Source of the DNA: Pseudonocardia hierapolitana | Lineage (GTDB): Bacteria > Actinomycetota > Actinomycetes > Mycobacteriales > Pseudonocardiaceae | DNA: 64,000 bases | Direction: 5' to 3' | NCBI RefSeq assembly: GCF_007994075.1 | Contig: NZ_VIWU01000001.1 | Span: 3,348,001 to 3,412,000 of the forward strand | Shown: one piece after another, positions 8,251-17,365 of the stretch | Layout of the letters: every line of letters begins with the position of its first letter | How positions within the stretch are numbered: position 1 is the stretch's first letter | Notes under the pieces: model-generated | Databases searched by the model: none | What the model saw: the letters and a program-made list of their open reading frames with translations, nothing else | Told to the model about the DNA's origin: nothing | Made by a program: the position numbers and the translations under genes

Positions 8251-9753
8251 GTGCCATCCACCACGACCGCCGCGCAGTCGCTGTGGCTCGCCGCGCTGCC
8301 CGCCACCATCTACCCGCCCCCGTCCGGTGAGCGCGCCTTCGACGTGCTCGTGCTCGGCGGCGGGATCACCGGGCTGACCACCGCTCTGCTGCTCAAGCGG
8401 CGCGGGGCGCGGGTGGCCGTGGTCGAGGCCGGGCGGGTGGGCGCCGGTGTCAGCGGCAACAACACCGCGAAGGTCACCGCCCTGCAGTCCACGGTGTTGA
8501 CCTCCATCGGGCGCACGCGCGGCGCGGAGGTCGCCGACGAGTACGCCGCACGCAGCCTCGCCGCGGTGGAGCTGGTGGACGAGCTGTCCACCGCCGAGGG
8601 CATCGACTGCGACCTGGAGCGCCGCGACGCGTTCACCGTCGCCGTGCGGGATGCGGAGCTCGCCGACGTCGAGCGGGAGTTCGAGGCGGCGCGGCGCGCC
8701 GGGCTGTCCGTCGAGATGACGGCGGCGGTCGACCTGCCCTACCCCGTGGCCGGCGCGGTCCGGCTGCCCGACCAGGTGGCGTTCCACCCGGTGAAGTACG
8801 TGTCCGGCCTCGCCGCCGCCGTCGACGGCGACGGGTGCCGCGTCTTCGAACGCACCCGGGCGCTGCGCGTCACGGAGGGCCGCCCGGTGCAGATCGAGAC
8901 CACCCGCGGAGCGCTCACCGGCGATCGGGTCGTCGTCGCCACGCACTACCCCATCTGGGACCGGGGCCTGTACTTCGCGCGGATGGAGGCGAGCCGCTCG
9001 TACTGCGTCGCGGCGCGCGTTCGCGGCGAACCCACCCGGGGCATGTCGATCACGACCGGCGCCGACACGTGGTCCTACCGCTCGGCGGGTGACCTGATGA
9101 TCGTGCTCGGGAAGGGCCACCCGACGGGCGCGCGCGGCGTCGACCACTCCTGCTACACCGCGGTCGAGAAGCACCTGCGCGAGCACTGGGACGTGGAGCA
9201 GGTGACGCACCGCTGGTCGGCGCAGGACCCGACGCCCTACGACCACACCCCGATGATCGGTGGCTACACGCCGGGGAGCACGCGGATGTACGTGGCCTCC
9301 GGCTTCGCGAAGTGGGGCCTGACCGGCGGCACGATGGCCGCGGCGATCCTCTCCGAGCAGCTCACCGGCGGGCCGGGCACGGACGTGTTCAGCCCGCACC
9401 GGTTCTCCCCGCGCGGGCTGCCGCAGCTCGCCCGCATCAACGTGAAGGCGGGAGTGGACCTCGTCGGCGACCGGCTGATGCCGGGGCAGATCTCCTCGGC
9501 GGCGGACCTCGCGCCGGACTCGGCGGGGGTGGTGCGCTCGGGCGTCGACCGCACCGGCGTGTACCGCGATCCCGACGGCGGCCTGCACGCCGTGTCGATG
9601 CGCTGCACCCACCTGGGCTGCCTCGTTCGGTTCAACGCCGCCGAGAAGAGCTGGGACTGCCCCTGCCACGGCTCCCGGTTCGACGTCGACGGCGAGGTGC
9701 TGGAAGGGCCCGCGGTGCGGCCGCTGTCCCGGCGCAACCCGCCGGGTGAGTGA
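8251..9753 (+). CDS. FAD-dependent oxidoreductase fused to a C-terminal Rieske [2Fe-2S] domain
   Basis: 500 residues. Residues about 29-400 form a DAO-type FAD enzyme ([20 protein letters not shown]). The last 100 residues are a Rieske domain with both cluster motifs, CTHLGC and [11 protein letters not shown] start with GGAGGG 4 bases upstream. The domain order matches YhfW-like fusion proteins known in many bacteria. Electrons probably pass between FAD and the iron-sulfur cluster, but the substrate is unknown. It is convergent with the MFS gene, with a 6-base gap. Confidence 0.92.
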   Translation: MPSTTTAAQSLWLAALPATIYPPPSGERAFDVLVLGGGITGLTTALLLKRRGARVAVVEAGRVGAGVSGNNTAKVTALQSTVLTSIGRTRGAEVADEYAARSLAAVELVDELSTAEGIDCDLERRDAFTVAVRDAELADVEREFEAARRAGLSVEMTAAVDLPYPVAGAVRLPDQVAFHPVKYVSGLAAAVDGDGCRVFERTRALRVTEGRPVQIETTRGALTGDRVVVATHYPIWDRGLYFARMEASRSYCVAARVRGEPTRGMSITTGADTWSYRSAGDLMIVLGKGHPTGARGVDHSCYTAVEKHLREHWDVEQVTHRWSAQDPTPYDHTPMIGGYTPGSTRMYVASGFAKWGLTGGTMAAAILSEQLTGGPGTDVFSPHRFSPRGLPQLARINVKAGVDLVGDRLMPGQISSAADLAPDSAGVVRSGVDRTGVYRDPDGGLHAVSMRCTHLGCLVRFNAAEKSWDCPCHGSRFDVDGEVLEGPAVRPLSRRNPPGE

Positions 9754-9759
9754 GCGGCG

Positions 9760-10938
9760 TCACGAATCTGAGGGCGCAGTAGCGTCCTCCTCGCTCTGGC
9801 GGGTGGCGGCAATACCGGGGGCGCCGCTACCCGCCACCCGTCCGCGCAGCACCACCGGCAGCGCCATCGCGATCAGCAGGCCACCGGCGGCGAGCAGCGG
9901 GGCCCCGCCAACGGCCCAGGCGGCGTACACGCCGAACGTCGCGAGCTCGGTGCCCAGGCCCGCCACGGAGGTCACGGTGGCGCGCGTGGCGCTCGCGATC
10001 CGCTCCTGCAACCGCGCGTCGAGGACCACGAGCAGCGCCCGGTAGCCGCCGTAGAACGCCGCGACGGCGACCACGCCCGCCGGATGCCCCCCGAGCCCGG
10101 CGGCGCCGAGGAGCACCATCGCCGCCCCGAGGACCACTCCCAGCAGCCAGGCGGGCAGGCGGGCGGCCACTCCCCCGAGCGCCGCGCCCGCCGTCCCGCC
10201 CAGCACGATCGGCACGGCCGCGAGCGGGACCGCCGCCAGCGGGATCCCCCAGTCCGCCAGCAGGAGCGGGAAGTACTCCTCGACCGCGTCGTAGGCGGCG
10301 AGGACGGCGACCGCCAGCAACACCGGCCGCAGGCCGGGGATGCGGGCCGCGTCCCCGAGACCGGTGCGCAGGGTCGCGACGTAGCCGACCCCGCCACCGA
10401 CGTCGCGGCGGGGCGGTTCCGGAAGCGTCGCGGCGACCCCGGCGGCGGCGAGGCATGTGCCCACGCTCACCCAGCCGACCAGCGGGAACCCGCCCGCCAC
10501 GAAGAGCCACGTGGCCGCGAGCGCCGCCGGGAGCTGTGCCACCAGCTCCATGGCCGAGACCCAGCCCGCGACCCGCGCGTAGTGCTCCGCCGCCCCGGCC
10601 GCATCGAGCCCGTCGTAGAGCAGAGCCTCCTTCGCTCCGGAGACGAGCGAACCGCCGAACCCCCAGAGCACGAAGCCGAGCGCGAACCCGGGGAAGCCGG
10701 GCAGCAGCACCCACGCGGCATAGCCGCCCGCCTGCAGCACACCCGCCGCCACGAGGCACGACCGTCGGGAGAACCGGTCGGCGAGCGCACCGGACGGCAC
10801 CTCGGCGAGCATCGCGACCGCCGACCAGATGGCGAACAGCGCCGAGACCTGCGCGACGGACAACCCGGTGGCCGTGAACAACAGCGCGTACAGCGGGTAG
10901 AACGGGACGACGTCGGCGAGCAGCGCCCACCCCACCAT
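9760..10938 (-). CDS. MFS transporter
   Basis: 392 residues with about 12 hydrophobic helices. The loop between helices 2 and 3 reads GALADRFSRRS, the standard MFS motif A region (G-x3-DR-x-GRR). It is an inner-membrane secondary transporter with unassigned substrate. ATG at 10938 is the only ATG near the first helix; upstream in-frame codons reach a TGA with only CTG between. It is convergent with the FAD-Rieske gene and divergent from the kinase gene. Confidence 0.87.
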   Translation of the reverse strand: MVGWALLADVVPFYPLYALLFTATGLSVAQVSALFAIWSAVAMLAEVPSGALADRFSRRSCLVAAGVLQAGGYAAWVLLPGFPGFALGFVLWGFGGSLVSGAKEALLYDGLDAAGAAEHYARVAGWVSAMELVAQLPAALAATWLFVAGGFPLVGWVSVGTCLAAAGVAATLPEPPRRDVGGGVGYVATLRTGLGDAARIPGLRPVLLAVAVLAAYDAVEEYFPLLLADWGIPLAAVPLAAVPIVLGGTAGAALGGVAARLPAWLLGVVLGAAMVLLGAAGLGGHPAGVVAVAAFYGGYRALLVVLDARLQERIASATRATVTSVAGLGTELATFGVYAAWAVGGAPLLAAGGLLIAMALPVVLRGRVAGSGAPGIAATRQSEEDATAPSDS

Positions 10939-11054
10939 CCGACGGGCGAGCGGGCGCGCGGGAGGCGGCAGGGTGCGTCAACCGGGCACGGCCCGGAGGC
11001 TAACCCCATCCGTTCTCCCGGCACAGCGATTTCGCTCCTGGCAAGATCGAGATC

Positions 11055-11591
11055 GTGCTCACGCCTTCGGTGCACCTCGTGACGGGGATCCAGGCGGCCG
11101 GCAAGTCGACGGTGGCACAGGCCCTCGCCGAGCGGCTGCCCGGCCGCACCGTGCACGTGCACGGCGACCAGTTCCGCCGCTGGATCGTGGGCGGGCGGGC
11201 CGAGATGACCCCGGACGCCGGCCCGGAAGCCGTGCGCCAGCTGCGGCTCCGGCACCTGCTCACGGCCCGCACCTGCGACACCTACGCCGACGCAGGCTTC
11301 ACCGTGGTGGCCCAGGACGTCGTGCTGGGCGACGAGCTCCCGGGGATGGTGGAGGAGATCCGCACCCGGCCGCTGCACGTGGTCGTCCTCGCCCCGCGGG
11401 CGCACGCCGTTGCGGCCCGGGAGGCGCACCGCGGGAAGCGGGCCTACGGCCCGTGGACGGTGGACGCGCTCGACCGGGCGTTGCGGGCCGAGACACCGCG
11501 CATCGGGCTGTGGCTCGACAGCTCCGAGCTGTCCGTCGCCGAGACCGTCGAGGAGATCGTGCGCCGGGCCGACGAGTCACGGGTCGCCTGA
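11055..11591 (+). CDS. P-loop kinase / phosphotransferase-like ATPase
   Basis: 178 residues starting at GTG. Walker A is GIQAAGKST at about residues 11-19. The fold, with VVAQDVVLGDEL and LVVVLAPRAHAVAAREA-like strands, resembles the chloramphenicol 3-O-phosphotransferase/AAA_33 group of small kinases. The function could be phosphorylation of a small molecule; specificity is not visible. It is followed by a monooxygenase gene and a HAD phosphatase gene on the same strand. A CAAGAT 7 nt before the GTG may be a weak leaderless -10. Confidence 0.78.
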   Translation: MLTPSVHLVTGIQAAGKSTVAQALAERLPGRTVHVHGDQFRRWIVGGRAEMTPDAGPEAVRQLRLRHLLTARTCDTYADAGFTVVAQDVVLGDELPGMVEEIRTRPLHVVVLAPRAHAVAAREAHRGKRAYGPWTVDALDRALRAETPRIGLWLDSSELSVAETVEEIVRRADESRVA

Positions 11592-11659
11592 CGGCCCGTG
11601 TCGCGACGCTGTCGCGAACATCCAATGGCGGTGGGCCCGTCCCGTGCGAACCTGCCAGC

Positions 11660-11959
11660 GTGTACGGCTACATCGGCAGCATGCGCACCAGCCCCGGCAA
11701 GCGCGAGGAGGTCATCGCCCACCTGTTGAAGAGCCTCGACGGCCTGCCGGCCGCCGGCTGCCTGTCCTACGTCGTGAGCGAATGCCCGGACGACGACGAC
11801 CGCATCTGGGTCACCGAGGTGTGGGAGAGCGCCGAGCACCACGCGGCCTCCCTGCAGCTCCCCGAGACGCGGGCCGCGATCGCTACCGCAATGCCCCTGC
11901 TCACCGGCGAGTTCACCAGGCAGGAGACGCGCGTGGTGGGCGGGCTCGGGCTCCCGTAG
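11660..11959 (+). CDS. Antibiotic biosynthesis monooxygenase (ABM) domain protein
   Basis: 99 residues, one ferredoxin-like ABM domain: YGYIGSMRTSPGKREEVIAH, then LSYVVSECPDDDDRIWVTEV and WESAEHHAASL. Members are small dimeric, often cofactor-free monooxygenases acting on quinols or polyketides; many have only this general label. GTG at 11660 was chosen because it precedes the first beta strand and upstream codons are unlike the family. It lies in a co-directional run with the kinase and HAD genes. Confidence 0.85.
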   Translation: MYGYIGSMRTSPGKREEVIAHLLKSLDGLPAAGCLSYVVSECPDDDDRIWVTEVWESAEHHAASLQLPETRAAIATAMPLLTGEFTRQETRVVGGLGLP

Positions 11960-12001
11960 GCCGCCCGGTTGGCCTGCGCCGGGCCCGGGTAGCCCGGTCT
12001 G

Positions 12002-12700
12002 GTGGCGGAGCACGAGACTGCGACTTTCGAGACCGCGACCTTCGACACCGCGATCTTCGACGTCGACGGCACGCTCGTGGACACGAACTACCACCACGCA
12101 CTGGCCTGGTTCCGGGCGTTCCGCCGGCACGACCTGACCATCCCGGCGTGGCGGCTGCACCGCGCGATCGGGATGGGCGGTGACCACGTGGTGCCTGCTG
12201 TCGCCGGAGACGACGTGGAGGAGCGGCTCGGCGAGCAATTGCGCGCCGACTGGGCCGACGAGTTCGACGCGCTGCTCGGCGAGATCCAGCCCTTCGACGG
12301 GGTGCGTGAGCTGCTCGACGACGTGCGCCGCCGGGGCTTCACGCTCGTGCTCGCCAGCTCGGGCAAGGCCGAGCACGTCGATCACTACCTGAGCCTGTTC
12401 GGCGGAGCGGACCTCGCCGAGGCCTGGACCACGTCGGCCGACGTCGAGCAGACCAAGCCGGAGCCGGACCTGCTGCAGGTCGCGCTGGAGAAGGTCGCAG
12501 GCCGTTCGGCGGTGCTGGTCGGCGACTCGGTGTGGGACTTCCGCGCAGGCGCCCGGCTCGGGACACCGGGCTATGGGCTGCGCACCGGCGGCTTCTCCGT
12601 CGACGAGCTGCGCGAGGCCGGGGCTCTGGAGGTCTTCGATTCTCCGGCCCAGCTGCACGAACGCCTGGACCACACCCTGCTCGCGAAGGCCACCGGCTGA
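12002..12700 (+). CDS. HAD-superfamily hydrolase (phosphatase-like)
   Basis: 232 residues. HAD motifs are in order: DVDGTLVD (nucleophile Asp), LASSGKAEH (motif II Ser), TKPEPD (motif III Lys) and VGDSVWD (motif IV acids). A helical cap lies between motifs I and II, so a small phosphorylated metabolite is the likely substrate. GTG at 12002 follows TAGCCC by 6 nt. Odd point: the N-terminus is extended by 15-base tandem repeats (12014-12058) that encode ETATF, ETATF and DTAIF, the last being the first core strand. Confidence 0.9.
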   Translation: MAEHETATFETATFDTAIFDVDGTLVDTNYHHALAWFRAFRRHDLTIPAWRLHRAIGMGGDHVVPAVAGDDVEERLGEQLRADWADEFDALLGEIQPFDGVRELLDDVRRRGFTLVLASSGKAEHVDHYLSLFGGADLAEAWTTSADVEQTKPEPDLLQVALEKVAGRSAVLVGDSVWDFRAGARLGTPGYGLRTGGFSVDELREAGALEVFDSPAQLHERLDHTLLAKATG

Positions 12701-12771
12701 CCTGCCATGTGTGCCGGAAGCTGACCTACATCGCCCCTACGGTCGTCCACGACGACGACCGAGGAGGACGG

Positions 12772-13368
12772 ATGATCCACGAGGCAGCGGTGTTCCAGCT
12801 CGCCGACGAGGCCGCGGTGCGCGCCTTCACGCTGGTCGGGGCGGAGGACATGGACAGCGTGCTGCCACCGCTGTTCGACATGCCCGGCGCGGACCAGCCC
12901 CGTCCGTTGCGCGAAGTGCTCGCGCACGCCGCCTACGACGAGGCCTGGATCCCGGACATGCTCGCCGGGCGAACGATGGACGAGGTCGGCCGGTACGCCT
13001 ACGACGGCGACCTGCTCGGCGACGACCCGCACGGCAACATCGCCCGCATCGCCGAGCGCGCCCGCTCCGCCGCCGCGCGGGTGACCGACCGCGACGCCGT
13101 CGTCCACTGCGGGTACGGCGACGTCGCGGCGTGGGACTACTTCTGGCAGCTCAACGTCGCGCGCACGCTCGCCGCCCACGACATCGCGCGGCACCTGGGC
13201 GCCGAGTCGCCGGTCTCGGAGGAACTGGCGCGGGCGATGTGGGAGGGCACCGCTCCTGCCGCGGACATGTGGCGGTCGTTCGGGATCTACCGCACGGAGG
13301 TGGAAGTCCCCGACGGCGCGTCCTGGCGTGCGCGCTACCTCGCCCTCACCGGCCGGAACGAGTCGTAA
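12772..13368 (+). CDS. TIGR03086-like / maleylpyruvate isomerase N-terminal-domain protein
   Basis: 198 residues with the DinB-like four-helix arrangement. REVLAHAAYDEAW, GDLLGDDPHGNI and RTLAAHDIARHLG match the pattern seen in TIGR03086-type putative metal-binding proteins, some of which are mycothiol-dependent. ATG follows GAGGAGG. The exact function is unknown; thiol-transferase activity would be inference. It sits between the HAD and cupin genes, all on the plus strand. Confidence 0.75.
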   Translation: MIHEAAVFQLADEAAVRAFTLVGAEDMDSVLPPLFDMPGADQPRPLREVLAHAAYDEAWIPDMLAGRTMDEVGRYAYDGDLLGDDPHGNIARIAERARSAAARVTDRDAVVHCGYGDVAAWDYFWQLNVARTLAAHDIARHLGAESPVSEELARAMWEGTAPAADMWRSFGIYRTEVEVPDGASWRARYLALTGRNES

Positions 13369-13398
13369 CGCCCGCACCGGCGGGAGCGAGCCCCGCCC

Positions 13399-13875
13399 AT
13401 GTTCAACTCCACGGCACCTTTCGCCATGCAGCCCGGCGAGGGTCCGGTCCTCGAGACGCCAACGGGCGACGCGATCACGGTGAAGGCCGACACCAGGAGC
13501 ACCAACGGCTCGCTGACGGTGCTCGAACTGCTGGTCGCACCGAAGTCGGGGCCTGCGCTGCACATCCACGTGCGCGAGGACGAGGTGTGGTGGGTGCTCG
13601 AGGGCGACTTCCGGTTTAAGGCAGGTGACACCCTGCTCCGGGCCTCGACCGGCGGCATGGCCTTCGGGCCGCGGGGCCTGCCGCACAACTTCCAGAACGT
13701 CGGCGACGCGCCGGGACGGCTGCTGATCGTCACCTCGCCGTCCGGGGTGGAGCGGTTCTTCGAGCAGTTCGCCGCCCTGCCCGGCCCGGTGGACGCCGGC
13801 GCGCTGGCCGCCGTCGGACACGCGAACTGGATCGAGTTCATCGGCCCGCCACTCGCGGTGTCCGATCCGCTCTAG
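13399..13875 (+). CDS. Cupin-domain protein
   Basis: 158 residues with one cupin barrel. The first cupin motif includes [18 protein letters not shown] (two His and one Glu as metal ligands) and the second includes [19 protein letters not shown]. This resembles quercetin-dioxygenase-like single-domain cupins. The metal-binding residues are intact, so dioxygenase or isomerase activity is possible, but the substrate is unknown. A purine-rich GGGAGCG precedes the ATG by about 12 bases. Confidence 0.88.
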   Translation: MFNSTAPFAMQPGEGPVLETPTGDAITVKADTRSTNGSLTVLELLVAPKSGPALHIHVREDEVWWVLEGDFRFKAGDTLLRASTGGMAFGPRGLPHNFQNVGDAPGRLLIVTSPSGVERFFEQFAALPGPVDAGALAAVGHANWIEFIGPPLAVSDPL

Positions 13876-13888
13876 GTGCCCACTCGCT

Positions 13889-13894
13889 TAGGCT
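13889..13894 (+). promoter_or_regulatory. -10 box TAGGCT for thyA, leaderless spacing
   Basis: TAGGCT ends 7 nt before the thyA ATG, leaving no room for a ribosome binding site in the transcript. Confidence 0.55.
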
Positions 13895-13901
13895 CCCGGG
13901 C

Positions 13902-14699
13902 ATGGTGGACACGCAGTACGAAGACCTGCTCCGCCACGTGCTCGGCTCGGGCGCCCGCAAGGGGGACCGCACCGGCACGGGCACGCGCTCGATCTTCGGT
14001 CACCAGCTGCGCTACCGGCTGTCCGACGGCTTCCCGCTGATCACGACGAAGAAGGTCCACTTCCGCTCGATCGCCTACGAGCTGCTGTGGTTCCTGCGCG
14101 GCGACGCGAACGTCACGTGGCTGCAGGAGAACGGCGTCACGATCTGGGACGAGTGGGCGGCGCCGGACGGTGATCTCGGCCCGGTCTACGGCGTGCAGTG
14201 GCGGTCGTGGCCGACCCCGGACGGCGGGCACGTCGACCAGGTCAGCGACGTGCTGCGCACGCTGCGCGAGAACCCCGACTCCCGGCGGATGATCGTGTCC
14301 GCGTGGAACGTCGCCGACATCCCGCGGATGGCGCTGCCGCCGTGCCACGCGTTCTTCCAGTTCTACGTCGCCGACGGCAAGCTGTCCTGCCAGCTGTACC
14401 AGCGCAGCGCGGACCTGTTCCTCGGCGTGCCGTTCAACATCGCGAGCTACGCGCTGCTGACGCACATGATCGCCGAGCAGGTGGGCCTCCGCGTCGGTGA
14501 CTTCGTCTGGACCGGCGGCGACTGCCACATCTACGACAACCACACCGACCAGGTCCGCACGCAGCTCGCACGCGAGCCGCGGCCGTTCCCCACCCTGAGC
14601 CTGAAGCCGGCGGACAGCCTGTTCGACTACACCTACGAGCACATCACGCTCGACGGCTACGACCCGCACCCGGCCATCAAGGCACCGGTGGCGGTGTGA
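13902..14699 (+). CDS. thyA: Thymidylate synthase
   Basis: 265 residues, the usual length. It methylates dUMP to dTMP with methylene-tetrahydrofolate. The catalytic Cys148 is in [12 protein letters not shown]; the dUMP-binding [18 protein letters not shown] and the C-terminal [13 protein letters not shown] are intact. The N-terminal RTGTGT phosphate loop is present. Its stop overlaps the dihydrofolate reductase start by 4 bases (GTGA), so the two are translationally coupled: ThyA releases dihydrofolate and DHFR recycles it. Confidence 0.98.
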   Translation: MVDTQYEDLLRHVLGSGARKGDRTGTGTRSIFGHQLRYRLSDGFPLITTKKVHFRSIAYELLWFLRGDANVTWLQENGVTIWDEWAAPDGDLGPVYGVQWRSWPTPDGGHVDQVSDVLRTLRENPDSRRMIVSAWNVADIPRMALPPCHAFFQFYVADGKLSCQLYQRSADLFLGVPFNIASYALLTHMIAEQVGLRVGDFVWTGGDCHIYDNHTDQVRTQLAREPRPFPTLSLKPADSLFDYTYEHITLDGYDPHPAIKAPVAV

Positions 14700-15154
14700 T
14701 CGGGCTCGTCTGGGCGCAGTCGGCGAACGGCGTCATCGGCCGCGACGGCACGCTGCCGTGGCGCCTGCCGGAGGACATGAAGCACTTCCGCTCCCTGACC
14801 GCGGGCGCGGCCGTTCTCATGGGCCGGCGCACGTGGGAGTCGCTGCCACCGCGGTTCCGGCCGCTGCCGGGCAGGCGCAACCTCGTGCTCTCGCGCAGCC
14901 CGCAGGAGGGTGTGGAGACGTTCCCCGACCTGCCACAGGCGCTCGCCGCGGTATCCGGGGACGTCTGGGTGACGGGCGGCGCGGCGGTGTACCGGGCGGC
15001 GCTGCCGTTCGCGGACCGGATCGTGGTCACCGAGATCCGGGAGGCCTTCGACGGCGACACGTACGCCCCGGACGTGGGGCGGGCGCCGGACTCCGTCGGG
15101 GCGTGGCAGGAGTCGTCGACGGGGCTGCATTACCGGTTCCTCACCTGGCACTGA
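14696..15154 (+). CDS. folA: Dihydrofolate reductase
   Basis: 152 residues. Reduces dihydrofolate to tetrahydrofolate with [25 protein letters not shown] and [14 protein letters not shown] carry the folate-binding Asp and the Met20-type loop; [10 protein letters not shown] and [12 protein letters not shown] are the NADPH-binding motifs. It starts at the GTG that overlaps the thyA stop codon, forming the classical thyA-dfrA pair. This is the genuine DHFR of the window; three distant relatives occur at 34-36 kb. Confidence 0.97.
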   Translation: MIGLVWAQSANGVIGRDGTLPWRLPEDMKHFRSLTAGAAVLMGRRTWESLPPRFRPLPGRRNLVLSRSPQEGVETFPDLPQALAAVSGDVWVTGGAAVYRAALPFADRIVVTEIREAFDGDTYAPDVGRAPDSVGAWQESSTGLHYRFLTWH

Positions 15155-15297
15155 GGCACAGACCTCGTCAAGAAGGCGAGCGGACGCACCACACACACCG
15201 AATGCAGAGGGCACACAGCGCCGGCGATGTGTGCAGTCCTGACCAGGTGTGCGCGGTCCGCGCAGTTCTCCCTGCCTCCTGGGTAGTCCCCGGCGCG

Positions 15298-15498
15298 TCA
15301 GTCCGCGCGCTTCCGTAGCGCTTGGAGCTGCCGCTGCACGTCCTCGATGTCCCACCGGGCATGACCCTTTGGGGTCTCCCACGTGGGGGTCAGGGTGCCC
15401 TCTGCCCGGTACCGCTGGATCAGGCGTGCCGAGACACCCAGGTAGGCCGCTACCTGGGCTGTGGTCCAGAGCCCTTTAGGGGCCGGTCCGTCGGGCAC
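15298..15498 (-). CDS. Small MerR/excisionase-like helix-turn-helix protein
   Basis: 66 residues made almost entirely of one winged HTH: LWTTAQVAAYLGVSARLIQR followed by YRAEGTLTPTW and a C-terminal WDIEDVQRQLQALRKR. This form is typical of AlpA/excisionase-like DNA-binding proteins of integrated elements. GTG at 15498 was chosen because TACCGT lies exactly 6 nt upstream, as in other leaderless genes here. The open frame extends further upstream through a 9-base tandem repeat, but that part does not look coding. It is divergent from a small gene at 15595 and sits in a decayed integration region. Confidence 0.72.
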   Translation of the reverse strand: MPDGPAPKGLWTTAQVAAYLGVSARLIQRYRAEGTLTPTWETPKGHARWDIEDVQRQLQALRKRAD

Positions 15499-15504
15499 TG
15501 CTTC

Positions 15505-15510
15505 ACGGTA
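15505..15510 (-). promoter_or_regulatory. -10 box TACCGT for the HTH gene
   Basis: Reads TACCGT on the minus strand, 6 nt before the GTG start at 15498. Confidence 0.45.
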
Positions 15511-15545
15511 AGCCGCTACAGACCCCGCCAAGGCCGCACAGACGG

Positions 15546-15571
15546 TCTGTTCAGTCTGTTCAGTTTGTTCG
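15546..15571. repeat. 9-bp tandem repeat TCTGTTCAG between divergent small genes
   Basis: TCTGTTCAG occurs at 15546-15554 and 15555-15563, with a partial third unit TTTGTTCG at 15564-15571. The repeat lies in the shared promoter region of the HTH gene and the 15595 gene, so it may be a binding array for the HTH protein. Confidence 0.6.
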
Positions 15572-15581
15572 TTCTTGTCGC

Positions 15582-15587
15582 TATCGT
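15582..15587 (+). promoter_or_regulatory. -10 box TATCGT for the 15595 gene
   Basis: TATCGT ends 7 nt before ATG 15595, the leaderless spacing seen repeatedly in this window. Confidence 0.45.
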
Positions 15588-15594
15588 CGCACCC

Positions 15595-15888
15595 ATGGCG
15601 TTCTGGATGACCCGCACGGCTGACGGAGGGTTTGCGATGGGTGAGGCGGCAGACGAGGCAGAGGCGAGGCTCGCGATCGCCCGCGAGCAGGGCCGGGCAT
15701 CCGTCAACTTCAACCAGCGCACCGGCCGCTACCGCTGGACCGTCGTGATGGACGAGGGGAAGACCTCGCACGGGTGGGCCGACACCGAGGATGACGCGTG
15801 GTGGTACTGCAAGGAGGCCGTGAACCGACCGTTCCGGGGCGTGCGACGGGTCATGAAGACGCGTCGCGCAGGGATCCCGCCCGCCTAG
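15595..15888 (+). CDS. Small hypothetical protein
   Basis: 97 residues. Visible features are an acidic helix (GEAADEAEARLAIAREQGR), a strand pair SVNFNQRTGRYRWTVVMDEG and an aromatic WADTEDDAWWYCKEAV, ending in a basic tail. I do not recognise the family. It could be an accessory protein of the integrated element, since it shares a promoter region with the excisionase-like gene. ATG at 15595 is supported by TATCGT 7 nt upstream; ATG 15637 is an alternative. Confidence 0.6.
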   Translation: MAFWMTRTADGGFAMGEAADEAEARLAIAREQGRASVNFNQRTGRYRWTVVMDEGKTSHGWADTEDDAWWYCKEAVNRPFRGVRRVMKTRRAGIPPA

Positions 15889-15987
15889 CTCAGACGGACC
15901 TCATGCTGGTGTGCTCGCGCCGGCGAGAGAGGCGCATTGTCTGCCGGGTGCCGGCCCAAGGTTCGGACCGGCTCCGCCGGCCGGGCT

Positions 15988-16587
15988 TCACGAGCGCCAC
16001 GCCGGGTGGGTGATCGCACCCTCCGGGAGCGGCCATGCCGTCGTGGTGATGCTCATCCGGGTGTCGTACGGGAACCAGTCGTGCTCGTCGGGTGGGAGCG
16101 GCGGCGTGCGCACGAAGCTCCGGTGCAGCAGCGGTTCCCTGCGCCGCTGCAGCGACCGCTCCGCATCCGGGCTGGGATGGCCTCCGCCGGCACCGGCCCG
16201 TCGGTGCCGATGTCGATGCGGCCGTCCCAGTTGAGGTGCAGCCCCTCCGCGTCGGAGTAGAAGCGCGGGAACTCCGTTCCCCACTGGGAGTTCGAGCCCC
16301 AGCCGTGCGAAAGATCGTTGGTGCGGCGGGGTTCACGCCTGAAGGTGAAGTACAGCGTCGAGGTGGTCGCCGTGACCGGGTCGATGAGGTGCCCCGGCGC
16401 ACGCACCCGGACACCGGCGCGGGAGAACAGCAGGTCGCCGTACCAGTGGCCGGGCCACAGAACGTCCTCGACGGTCGCCGCCGGCGCGCTTTCGTCCGAC
16501 ACGACGGCGAAGATCTCGTGGTGGAACGGGGAGCAGCGAGCGGTAGACCTGGCGGAAGTATCCGTAGCCGCCTGTCCCGAGCCCCAT
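15988..16587 (-). pseudogene. Twice-frameshifted protein gene remnant
   Basis: A gene that began with ATG at 16587 behind a good AGGAGG, encoding MGLGTGGYGYFRQVYRSLL. The frame changes near 16525-16540 into HHEIFAVVSDESAPAATVED, LYFTFRREPRRTND and NWDGRIDIGTDGPVPAEAIP, and changes again near 16165-16185 into ERSLQRRREPLLHRSFVRTP and a natural end, WPLPEGAITHPAWRS, with stop at 15988-15990. Joined, the three frames give about 200 sensible residues. I do not recognise the protein. Two independent frameshifts argue for genuine decay rather than one sequencing error. Confidence 0.65.
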
Positions 16588-17365
16588 GCGCCGTCCTCCT
16601 CGTCCACCCGGTGTGGAGTGCTCCGTGAGAACGACTTCCCGGACGGGGCGGCGGTTGGGGGCGGCGGCCGTCCGATCAGGCTGCACATGATCAGAAGCCG
16701 TGCTCGGCTCTCGCCCCGAGAGGGATTCTGAGCAGGGCAGACACCCTCGTCAGCGGAAGCGGAGGGATTCGAACCCCCGGACGGTTGCCCGTCTCTCGCT
16801 TTCAAGGTCTGCGATTTCTCGTTCACCGCCGTCCGGCAGTGAACATGCGCAGGTCGCGGCGGGCCGACCATCACCGGCACACCTCGACGGCGGCCAGCAA
16901 CTGCAACCACAAGTGCAACCACGACGAGTCGGCCGTTACGCCTGAAGTTGCGGTTTTGCCCAGTCATCAGCGCGGGTCTCTTAGGTTCCAGGCGATGGGT
17001 GGTTCCGGCCGGTAGGCGCACCAGGTGCCGGTGCGCCGGGCAGGTGCCGGCCGAGATCCGGGTGGACAGCCGCGAGCCCTCGAACTGCGGCGCGGATGCG
17101 CTGGCTGACCGCAGAGCCGACCCGGTCGATGCGGCTGCCGGCGCGGCGGGTGCGGCCAGCCAGCCCGGTAGCCACTGCGGGGGGCGGAAGGGATCTCGTA
17201 CATGGTTTGAACGCGGGCGATGTCACCGACAGGCGACCGGGAGCCGGGCCGACGTCGGCCGCCAGACTCGCCCGTGACTGCCCTCAAATGCCGCGTCGGC
17301 GGCCACGGCGACGGGTACGCCTCCCGACGCGTGAGGCGGAACGCCACGGAGGAGGGAGATCGACG
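16588..17365. other. Non-coding stretch in integration region
   Basis: No convincing gene lies here on either strand; the frames present lack family-like sequence. It contains the duplicated tRNA-Ser 3' half at 16753-16807 and a 12-base-spaced direct repeat TGCAACCAC at 16902-16910 and 16914-16922, which could be integrase arm-type sites, though this is only a guess. The rest shows nothing I can name. Confidence 0.5.
16753..16807 (-). repeat. Displaced tRNA-Ser 3' half (attachment-site-like direct repeat)
   Basis: 55 bases identical to 17943-17997, covering the tRNA-Ser gene from the anticodon loop to the acceptor end. The 5' half of a tRNA is absent, so it is not a gene. Similarity continues more weakly for about 35 bases outward (GGGCTTCTGGGCAGGGCA-like). 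An intact tRNA at one end and a 3' fragment about 1.2 kb downstream is the usual footprint of site-specific integration into a tRNA gene. Confidence 0.75.

Noticed and set aside
16753..16807. A second tRNA-Ser gene
   Set aside because: Only the 3' half is present; no acceptor 5' strand or D arm adjoins it.
16902..16922. Direct repeats TGCAACCAC as a CRISPR or iteron array
   Set aside because: Only two copies with a 12-base period and no spacers; too little to call.
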